From assembly GCF_002865645.1 (NCBI RefSeq), contig NW_020194620.1, forward strand, positions 999,353 to 1,063,352: a stretch of DNA of 64,000 nt, in the 5' to 3' direction. The DNA comes from Hyaloscypha bicolor E. Lineage: Eukaryota; Ascomycota; Leotiomycetes; Helotiales; Hyaloscyphaceae. Made by a program: the position numbers and the translations under genes. The notes beneath the pieces were generated by a model, which searched no databases, was not told the origin of the DNA, and was given only the letters and a program-made list of their open reading frames with translations. Positions 55,160 to 64,000 of the stretch are shown here, piece by piece (the stretch's first letter is position 1; the number at the start of each line of letters is the position of its first letter).

Positions 55160-58100
55160 GGCGATGATTACTTGAGAAAGTGCGGATGAAAGATGCGGAT
55201 GAGAGTTACCTCCACCCAGATCGACGGTTCAACGGCCAGAGAGTGGGGGCCTCTGAGCGGAGAAATGTCCTTTTATCGGTTCTTCGACAATCTTTCAGTC
55301 GAGACACCGCTGTGCTGCTGACGCACCAATAGCAAGGAGCGATCTGGTGCGAATTTATCTATGGCAAAGGCTGCCTTCTGCCGCAGCTTAGCACAAAAGC
55401 AGGGTGCTGTCTCGCTCGACAGACCGATACACCTAACCTGGGGGCTAAGTGGTGGAGATAGCGTTGCTGGTGCAGATGACCAGCAGCCTTATGTCCACTA
55501 AGCACGTATTGCCAGCGCTCAAAGCTGGCGTATATATGCTGCCTGTGCCTCCTCCGAAGAGCAATTTGCCCCTTCGATGAAATGCCAATGGGAGAGATGC
55601 ACAAGCTGCCGTGCTTATTGTCCACCAACTCGGTTTCCAAATGGTGGCTCAACGCTTTCTCAGACGATGCCTCGGGCCCGATCCTAGCTGCTTTTCTTCC
55701 TGGTTGCGATCTCAGCCACCCAAGGCCGATGCAGCTTCTTGATTACCCGATGGTGTATCCTACACGCACGGGACTGTGCTCTTCGGCTTCAATGCGAGCT
55801 TGAGTATTCCACCGACACAGACAGTTATCGACGATTTACTCGTCAACCTCTCGCCCCCGAGTTTCTACTCGGGCTTAATGCCACACAGCCCTTCGACGAT
55901 ATCCTTGAAGCTGCAGATATTCCTGCAGAGCACTAAGGGGAAGTTGTCCTCTTGAGGAATGATGCGCCACTGGTGTCTCGGTCGGATGAGAGTACCGCGC
56001 GAGGCGCGAGATAGGTCGGGGGTCGGTCGACGAAGGCTTCAATGACGTTCGGTAGGGTCGGTGCTAGACGAGGAAGCAGGGGCGTCGTTTCGCGTCAATT
56101 GCTGAATTCCCGTTAGTATATTCCAACCTCATAATGCCGCATGCCCGATGGGTATCCACGTTCCTAATTGGGGCCAAACTCACCAGTTGAGATTTGATGG
56201 GCGCGCTTCCAAGAGCTTCTGGGCCAAGATCTGGTCTCGAGTGCGTCGGGGACTCCGCGCTTCCAGCCAAAGATAGGACAGACGAGTGGCTGATGCGTCT
56301 CAATGAAGTTATCACGATATTGACATCAGTCATCAAGGTTGGAGGTTCTGGTGGTTGACGGCGACCAGGGTTTGGACAAGTCGACGCCAATTTGGTGTTT
56401 CTGTTTGGCGAAGAGCGGGGCCGCAGCAGGGCTGAAGTGGGGTTGCAATTGGCCACGCCCAGCGGAGGCACTGAAATGCAGAGATGTGTAAGCTCGCGGG
56501 GGGCAAAAAGGCACCAAGATGCACGTCGCCGTCGTCGCGGCGGAGTAGCGGAGGAGCGGAGGCGTCGGTGTCGGTGTAGTCGAGAGTTTTTGCCACCTTT
56601 ATGTTCTCCAGCAAGACTCTCCTCGGCGCGGGTTCAGGCACCAGCAATATTCGCGTCCTCATCAGAAGCCTCGCCGAGCGACGGCGAGTGCTGACAAAAG
56701 TTGCATGGAATATACAAGTACGCTTTGGTGGTGGTACAGTAGTGCATTCGGAGTCAGGTGTTGAGTGACTCACTTATGAGTGTAGATTGAGGGGGGGGGG
56801 GGATTGGAGGAAGGGTCAAGAAGTGCTCAAATGGGCTTCGAGATCAGGAACTTGGCAGTTAACTCCGTTAATGCCGAAAGCCTTTGATTGAGGATTCTCC
56901 ATAGGGGCATTCAAATGCCGCAATTGCTTTCTGAGAAGAGATAGTTCCTCCTGTACTGTAGTACGTACATCCCACAGCTGCGATCATATCGTCATAGAAG
57001 CCTGAAACTGTTTCTGCTATGTCTTCCTCCATGGCTCACTGTTTTAGAGTTGCGGTGATGTACGAGGCTGGTAGCAATGTCTCAATTGAACTGGACCTCG
57101 CGAAGGACAGGGAAAGCGGCACCATTTCCACTGTCCCGAGCCAGGTTGATCATTCAATACCGCGCAGCCTGTTCAAATGATCCCTCAAATTTTGGAATTT
57201 TCGGGGCTTACTACCTTCGAATGTCCTACAAGTTTAGAACATTGGAGTCCTCATCAGAGGTCCAGCCTGACTCGAGACGTTGAAAATGAGTGCCAGTGTT
57301 GATGTGTCGGTCTCATGACGCTCTTCCGTCGTTCTCCACAACTTCCATATTCTTCTCCGCTCTCCGAGAATTCAGCTCAATGTCCAGTTGTTCAGTACCC
57401 TTCCTCTTTCCCCTTTCTTTCCCTCTGCGTCTGCGCCTCCTCCGCTTATTCACATTCTCAGTTACCGGGCAAAAATGTATTCGACCTTTTAGCCAGTGAC
57501 CTCTGGAAAATTACATGAAGAGATACCGGGTTTGCCCTTGAGCTGTAGCGGGAGCAGGTATCGGGAACTTTGAAAGAGGTAAAACCGAGTGAGTGCATGT
57601 CTTGCGCTTCGACGGTGGGATTAGTTGTAGTTGGAGGCGTCGTAGCTTGTGGTGCAGCAGCAGCGTCCTTCGTTCAACAAGGGAAGTACCTAGTTCACGG
57701 TGGTCAGAAAGAGTGACATTCATTTTCAATGTTCCAAGTTAAAGTTGGACATTTATTGGGCCGCGGCGGAGGTCGGAATATAGTGTCTTTAGAACTTCTA
57801 CAATAGTCAAAAGGGGGGAGCGGTCTAATTTTACTAAAACTGGTAGCAGTATTCTAGGGGAAGTAACTGAAATGACCCAACTGGACTTGGGGCATTGATA
57901 GTCTAGTGCCGCTCTTTTCGCCCACCACAGGTTTGTGTAAGACGCACGTACCTGGACACCCAGAGACGATTGAAAATAGGAGTCACACATTTGATGAGTT
58001 AGCTGAGGAACGTTACTCAACGAGTTTGCTACTCTGCTCTTTCTTCTGAAGGCTATCAATCAAACCCATCATTTATTTGTAAAGGTAGGTCTTTAATCGA

Positions 58101-58630
58101 TAGACGTATTATGTACATAAATCTTCACACAGTATACATAATTCACCGCCGTCTATTTTCATCCTCTTCGGCCATTCTCATGAGCTTGTGGCGGCGTAGC
58201 ATTCGTTACATCTGATTGTCAAACAAGCTTCCGCTAGTGCTCATAAAAGCATGTCCAGTCGCTTCTCCGGGCCCGCCCAAATTGCTATGAACATCAAGGA
58301 CATCCATGCTGCAGGGAACTCAGTTTTTGCTGCATTGTCAAAGCCGAGGCTGAACAGCTAGCTCGGTATATGCGGAGTAAGCCGCAAAAAAATCATTGGA
58401 TGAACTGTTTCGATGTTACTAATCGATTCCAGTAGTGATCTTTCTTCAATTATCCTGCCGAATAATCGAGGTTGTGGTCCCCGATCTCCCGAGTTGGGTT
58501 TAGTGTTTGAGCTTCATCGCTGTTGGCCCGCCTCACGTCAGACCCTTAAATCCCTTCACTCCAAGCCCCTCGAGTTGTCTCCTGCAAGTCGGATCTTTCG
58601 CTTTTCGTAGGCCTCTCGTGGAAACGTCCA
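55160..58630. other. Long gene-free region between regulator and oxidase genes
   Basis: 3.5 kb with no supportable gene. Frames at 55359-55930 and 56064-56773 are GC-rich and low complexity (CGTCGTCGCGGCGG-type repeats at about 56525-56580). A G12 tract lies at about 56791-56802. The left end is the promoter of the Zn2Cys6 gene. Confidence 0.5.
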
Positions 58631-60863
58631 TCATCCGATTCCGAAGCCAAACCAGGTGCTGTCCTCCGGTGGTGCGCCCTTCTTAAGCTCTGTGAGGGGC
58701 GCCTCACATAATTGTCGATTCGCCTCCGGAATCGACCATGTAGCAAGCTCGTCGACTCGGCTGATGAACTGCATAACAAGTCCAGCCTCCGAATGCCAAG
58801 CCATATGGCAATGGAAAGCCCAGGCCCCGGGGTTATCTGCCACGAATCTCAACGCCAACCATCCGAATCCTTCAGCTGTAGCAACGTCTCGCCGAATCAC
58901 GTTATCAAGAACTCCTTCATGGCCATCGAGAATTCCCTGGCCGTATGCTTTCAATCCAAGGAAGTCATAGCCCGGGAAAGGCCCATGTCCCTGTCCGAGT
59001 ACCCAGAACTTGTGACCGTGCAAATGCATTGGGTGATTTCCCTCGTCGAAGTTTTGGATAATGATATCCACGACTTTGACGCCGGTGTGTTGAATGACAA
59101 AGTCGTTCTTCTTATCATAACAGATCTCATTGACTCCATCAGTGTTTCTCATAGAGTTGAAAGTCTCGTTGTTACTGGACAACCCAGCGATGGTACGATG
59201 CAAAGTCGGTTTCTGTAAGTTGGGTCGGAACGTCGATTGGTTAAAAAATCCACGCTCAAGCCTCCAGTCGCCGATTTCGAGGTTGGATCGGAGATAGTAC
59301 GAGTGGTCGGCGTGTGGAGGCGGAGGAGCGTAAGTGGTTGGCACGTAGGACGTGGTATTCATATCTCGACATTGCACTTCCATTCCTTTACTCCAGCTTC
59401 TGGAACTTGGCTGAGAAAGCAGCCCTTTGGGCTTTTTGGTCTTGCCACTGGGAATATAGTTGATAACTGCCTTTATCTCGTCGGCTCCGGGACCTGGCAA
59501 AGTAGGATCTTTCCAGCAGTGAGCAACCATCCTCGCTCGCAACCAGAAGGAGCTGGCAGTCGTATGGTTCGTATTCAGAATCATGCTATATCTCTGAGCC
59601 GGGCTGATCATCATTCTATTGTCATAGGTTGGCACAACATCGGTTCCATCTACCTCTGTGATGGCCCAGGAATGTTCATCAACTTCGACTTGAAACCATG
59701 CAAAGGCTCCGGTATTGATAAATCTCAGGCGGTGGTTGGCATTCGCAATCAAATCGAGCGAAGGAAGAGCTGCCGTGGAATTGTCGCACATCCGGTGTGG
59801 AATATTAGAACAATCACGTGTGTTCATCCCGTTCATCAGAGCGCCGTGTGGAATTGGAGATGACTCGCTGCCGGGTTCCAGTGTTTCGATAAGAAGGCCA
59901 CTTGAGAGGTCGTGGTACCAATCTTGAAGCATCACAACTCGATCTGTGATGTAGGGAATCTGTTGAAGTTTCTTCTCGTCCTTGGAGTGGATGACCAGGG
60001 GACCGACCAAGCCGTCAGACGCTTGAACGGCAACGTGCCCATGGTAATAATACGTTCCTGATTGCCCTGTGACTGTGAACTCGTATCGAAATTTTCGATT
60101 TGGAGCGATTGGGCACTGCGTGATGCCTGTGGTACCATCCATGAAGTTTGTGCCATTCTGATAAATTCCGTGAAAGTGGATTGAAGTAGCATTATCACTT
60201 TGGTTGTCCACCTCGATAACCAAGGTGTCTCCTTCGTTGGCTTCGATGAGCGGGCCTCTAGAACGAGCTTAGCAACATATTTCTTTGACGAGGGAGCAGG
60301 GACCAGGCGAGGAGGCCGAGGCATCCACCCAGCCAGTGAAAATAGGGAGCTGTGGGTGTGGGACAAAGAAATAGGGTTCTTTACGGGAATTGACCATTAA
60401 TCATGAGCATGGGCCTGTAAACTCCGTCCGGATTGCCCACGCGGTTGACAATGGACCACTTGTACTCCCTAACCTGTGGCGGGGCGTTGAAATTCCAGGC
60501 AGGATCCAAAATATAATCGCTAGCTAGTCTGCGGAAGCCTCCAAGACCCGGCGCTTCATAGGTCTTGATTCCCATTCCAGTGGCGTCTGTAACAATAAAA
60601 CGTCTAGTGAAGAGCATGAGACTGAAGAATACCAGGGCCGTTGCGATGAATGACCCCGCTATCACCCAGACTGTTCGGATCTGCCATTCAAACTTGTAAT
60701 CGAGCTCCCCGATAGCCTCCATGTCATCGCCAGGAAGAAGTCGCTGCTCTTGTCCCCATTCGAAGTCATCCTCTCGCTCCTGCATCTCAACATCGTCATA
60801 GCCGTCGAGGCTGTCGCTGTGCCTGAGCGAAGGCTTGTCTCGACCGCCTTTGTGGGAGTCCAT
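58631..60863 (-). CDS. Membrane-anchored multicopper oxidase (laccase-like)
   Basis: Oxidises a phenolic or metal substrate and reduces oxygen to water. Exons 60385-60863 and 58631-60257 give 701 residues. The start at 60863 (MDSHKGGRDKPSLRH) is the first ATG of this frame. The N-terminus is acidic and cytosolic-like, followed at about residue 75-100 by a transmembrane helix (VWVIAGSFIATALVFFSLML), so it is a type II membrane protein with no cleaved signal. All copper motifs are present: SIHFHGIYQNG, GTYYYHGHVA, HPMHLHGHKFWVLG and AFHCHMAWHSEAGL. Several N-glycosylation sites are visible. The last motif has Leu at the axial position, as in many laccases. Substrate class (laccase, ferroxidase or pigment oxidase) cannot be decided. 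Confidence 0.92.
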
Positions 60864-62378
60864 GATTGTGGAACTGTTTTGAATATTCCTGGCCAATCTG
60901 AGCCTTGGAGCTTAATGTTGTTAATGGGAGCAGAGTTGGAGAATAGCTAGAGCCGTTCCAAAGGTGGTTTGGTCGTGGCACGACTTTGGGACCGGCCACA
61001 AAACTTTGTTTCAGGGTCCCATAGTCGAAACAATCTCTAGACCCCGACTGTGAACACAACGAACTGTTCAACTGATGGTCTTCTCAGTGCTAGCATTGAG
61101 GGAAAAGAGAGGAGCAAGGAGGTGAAGAGGATGAAGAGCGTCAGAGGTAAGATGATGGATCGACGCCTTGGCCGATATCAAGTCTGATATGGTGGAGCCG
61201 GGGGTTGGCGGTGCACAATCAAAGCCCCGGCAAGACGGGGGGGCCACTGCATTGATGGATGGATCATGGATGGGTTCGACCGGGGAGCTCAAAGGCTGCA
61301 ACTTGCAGGGTCTCTTCCAGCCTTCCAGAAGTCGTCGACAGACAGGGCGGCCGGTGCCTGCTTGGGCTAAACTGTCCGAGGCAAATGCAGGCCTTCAACT
61401 TCAGCGTTGGACTTTTTGCACGCGGGTGATGCTGTACGGTACTGGTGGTACGACCTTCAGACCAGGTTGTTCGCATCTCCGCTGTCTCCCAATCATCAGC
61501 CTCCTCTGCCACACGTTCCTGGCGACTAGCACGCTTCGGGCCTCGCCAAAGCTTGCCTGCGCCACCACGCCCGTGGCGCTAGAGAAGCTTGAGTGAGATC
61601 TTGCTGCCCCTTGAGTCTTGATCGACGACAACGAAATGTGACCTGCATGACGACAAACCGCTCTCGGCCAATCATCGCCAGCACGATGCCAATCACTCAA
61701 CTCACCTGCCTTTGCCAGTGCAAAGAGCCGAGCCCCCACAGTCTTCAGTCTTCCCCGTCCCCTGCATGTTAATTACCTGCCGCTTACCTCGAAAGTAATT
61801 ACTGTAAGTCAGCCCCCCCCCCCCCCCCCCTCCGCCCTCCCCCCTTCCCCCATGCCCGAAAGGCAAGAGACGCTGCAAGTGAAGAATGAGGTGGAATAAT
61901 TATGCATCACAACCCTCACCTCGTGCCTTTAACCTATGGCCGAGAGAAAAAGGCGACGGATATCTCGGATCTCTATCCCTTGTAGAAGGTCCTACCTTAC
62001 CATTCTCTCCCCACTTGGCCCGGGAAAATAATTCCGGCGTGCTGTGACCTGGCCCTTTCCCGGAAGACCCAATGACCAGACCCGTTTCTGCCTTTCTACT
62101 GTGCTCCTCCAACGACGTGACCTCGCATCCTCAGCTTCACCCCTCACGGTACGGTATGACCGAGCCGCCTTCCCAAGACGGCTTGGCAAGCTGTCAAAAG
62201 CCTTGTTCTGTTCCCAGAACCCTTGGCAGTTCCTCCTAGTCTTCAACCCAGTACCATAACTCAGGGACCTAGCTTCCGTCCCTGAAGGTATAAATAAGGT
62301 ACGGGTCCTTTGTCGATCCCCCTTGACTTTGACCATTCTCCCCAGCCTCGGCGGAACACGCTTTCTCAAGTCAACAAC
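60864..62378. promoter_or_regulatory. Divergent promoter region of oxidase and phosphatase genes
   Basis: A TATA box TATAAATA at 62289-62296 lies about 85 bp before the phosphatase start. A poly-C tract of about 20 bases is at 61808-61829. Frames on both strands near 61.1-62.3 kb show no family resemblance. Confidence 0.6.
61808..61829. repeat. Poly-C tract
   Basis: About 20 consecutive C residues followed by C-rich DNA. The exact length may be an assembly estimate. Confidence 0.85.
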
Positions 62379-64000
62379 ATGCGTTTCACTTCCGCTTTCG
62401 CTGTTGCCTCTGTGGCGTCAGCTGTTGCATTGGCTGCCCCGAACAAGAGAGCAGGTAAGTCTCAAACAGATCAACCCCAGTCTCAAACGTGAAACAAATC
62501 TGATAAAATCCAGCCTCCCCCACAGCCACCGATGTAGCTGATGTGTATGCGGCTCAAGCCACAGCACTCACCCTAAGCCCAACTAGCAATGTCAAGGGCA
62601 AAGTGTAGGTGTTGGGGGGGAGCAATCCTTTCCTTATTTCTGTCTGTTTCACACTTTTCTCCAGAGACAACCTCATCGAGATATTGCTAACTCCCCCGTT
62701 AACTAGGTTTGACCGATATGTCTCTATCTGGTTTGAGAATACCGATTTTGAGACCGCTCAAGCTGACCGTAAGCATTGTTCCATTTGCTCTCTCTTTTCT
62801 AAAGATAATTAATTGGAATTCAGCGAACTTTCAATTCTTTGCAAAGAAGGGCATCACGCTCTCTAGCCTTGTTTGCGCCACGCATCCTTCCGAGCCAAAC
62901 TACATGGCGGCCGTAGGAGGGTAAGTCTTCTGATCACTGTATATCCTTGATTTGATTACTGACAAAACTAGGGACTACTTCGGTTTAGACGGTGATGCTT
63001 TCAACGCGGTTCCCCAAAATGTATCTACTGTCGTCGACCTGCTCGAGGACAAGGGAATCAGCTGGGGGCTTTATCAAGAGGATCAACCTTATTCGGGCTT
63101 CCAAGGGTTCGCTTGGGTCAATCAGCAGAATGGTGCTAATGATTACGTTCGAAAGCACAAGTGCGTATTTCAACTTCAACGTGACCGCTTTCGATGTTTA
63201 GACTGACAACCGGTTAGTCCCGCAATCCTCTACAACTCTGTTGCCAACACCCCACAGCGTGCCGCTCAAGTCAAAAACACCACAATGTTCTTCAAGGATC
63301 TCAAGGACAACAAACTTCCGCAATGGATGTTCATCACGCCCAACATGACCTCGGATGGTCACGATACCTCAGTGACCGTGGCTGGCGAATGGCTCCGGAA
63401 CTTCTTGGGCCCGCTCTTGGATGACAAGAACTTCATGCAGAACACAATGGTTCTCATTACCTTCGACGAAAATGGTACTGTCACCCAAACTCAATCCTTC
63501 AAGAATACTGATACGAATTCGGCGTTTAGAGACCTATTCCCTCCAAAACAGAGTGTTCAGCGTCCTTCTCGGTGATGCAGTTCCCGCAGAACTCGAGGGA
63601 ACGACGGATGACAACTACTACAACCATTACTCGGAAATCTCAACCGTTGAAGCAAACTGGTACGTGCTCCAACAATCATCCCAACAGTAGACTAACTTTT
63701 GGCAGGGACTTGTACACCTTAGGCCGCTGGGATGTTGGTGCGAACGTTTTCGCCAACGTTGGCAAATATACTGGTGACAGAATCCGCAAATGGTCTACTA
63801 CCCCTGACCTTGCACACCGTTACTTCAACAGCTCGTACGCTGGAATCTTCAATACCCACAATAAATGGGCACCACAGCCAGTGCCTGACTGCCACAGTCG
63901 TCGCAATGGCCGTACCACCCTGCCAGCCATCAAGGCACAATGGGAGAGCCAACAGGACAAGAACTATTATCATGGCCAGCTTGAGGTTCCTGATGGAAAC
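62379..64000 (+). CDS. Secreted phosphoesterase-family acid phosphatase, C-terminus cut by window edge
   Basis: Exons 62379-62454, 62514-62604, 62707-62768, 62824-62920, 62972-63160, 63218-63474, 63530-63659 and 63706 to beyond 64000 close in phase; 399 codons are in the window. The start gives a signal peptide MRFTSAFAVASVASAVALAA and a short propeptide-like NKRA. Metal-site motifs of the phosphoesterase family (the one holding phospholipase C and fungal acid phosphatases) are WFENTDFETAQADPN, THPSEPNYMAAVGGDYFG, NMTSDGHDTSV and LITFDEN. Sequons NVS, NTT, NMT and NSS suggest glycosylation. The family includes Aspergillus secreted acid phosphatases, so phosphate scavenging is the likely role. 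Seven introns, several near 50 nt, break it into pieces. Confidence 0.93.

Noticed and set aside
56064..56773. Frames of 100-146 codons on both strands
   Set aside because: GC-rich triplet-repeat DNA opens several frames at once; none resembles a protein family.
1..64000. CRISPR array, prokaryotic operon or biosynthetic gene cluster
   Set aside because: All genes are eukaryotic with introns, no regularly spaced direct repeats with unique spacers occur, and no PKS, NRPS or terpene core enzyme is present.

Overview
The window is nuclear DNA of a filamentous ascomycete (Pezizomycotina). Genes are split by short introns with GT..AG ends and CTNAC-type branch sites. Fungal-only families are present (2EXR proteins, DUF3425-bZIP, Zn2Cys6 with a fungal_trans domain, LicD), and intergenic DNA is AT-balanced with a few AT-rich patches. 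A leotiomycete is my best guess but is not proven. I rebuilt exon-intron structures by hand. Nearly all complete models close in phase from start to stop. I found no tRNA, rRNA or CRISPR array.

Layout. 1-6.4 kb: an Scd6/Sum2 (LSM14) decapping activator running off the left edge, a small KPWE-motif protein resembling the peroxin PEX39, and a Pumilio-family protein. 7.5-16.6 kb: a compact housekeeping block with mitoribosomal protein mS33, an RNase III, a bZIP-DUF3425 factor, an SDR, an Atg37/ACBD5-like acyl-CoA-binding protein, a GFA/CENP-V-type enzyme and an unknown protein. 16.6-32.4 kb: gene-poor accessory DNA. It holds two non-autonomous DNA transposons (one a hAT-type MITE with an exact 8-bp target duplication), two broken 2EXR genes, a short AT-rich patch, two uncharacterised proteins (one multi-pass) and a hotdog thioesterase. 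32.4-40.5 kb: a secreted LicD protein, three C2H2 zinc-finger genes in a row, a broken cysteine-peptidase-like gene and a small membrane protein. 41.0-47.8 kb: an EDC4/Pdc1-type P-body scaffold and a four-pass membrane protein. 48.1-55.2 kb: a hairpin-rich ~27-bp repeat, a GH13 alpha-amylase with a CBM20, and a Zn2Cys6 regulator gene next to it. 58.6-64 kb: a membrane-anchored multicopper oxidase and a secreted phosphoesterase-type acid phosphatase running off the right edge.

Genes with related roles. Scd6 and the EDC4/Pdc1 scaffold belong to the same mRNA-decapping machinery, and the Pumilio protein and RNase III also act on RNA. The PEX39-like and Atg37-like proteins both point to peroxisomes. 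Amylase, LicD, multicopper oxidase and acid phosphatase are secretory or cell-surface proteins. These are related functions that happen to share a window. I see no sign of one regulated cluster, except possibly the amylase with its neighbouring Zn2Cys6 gene.
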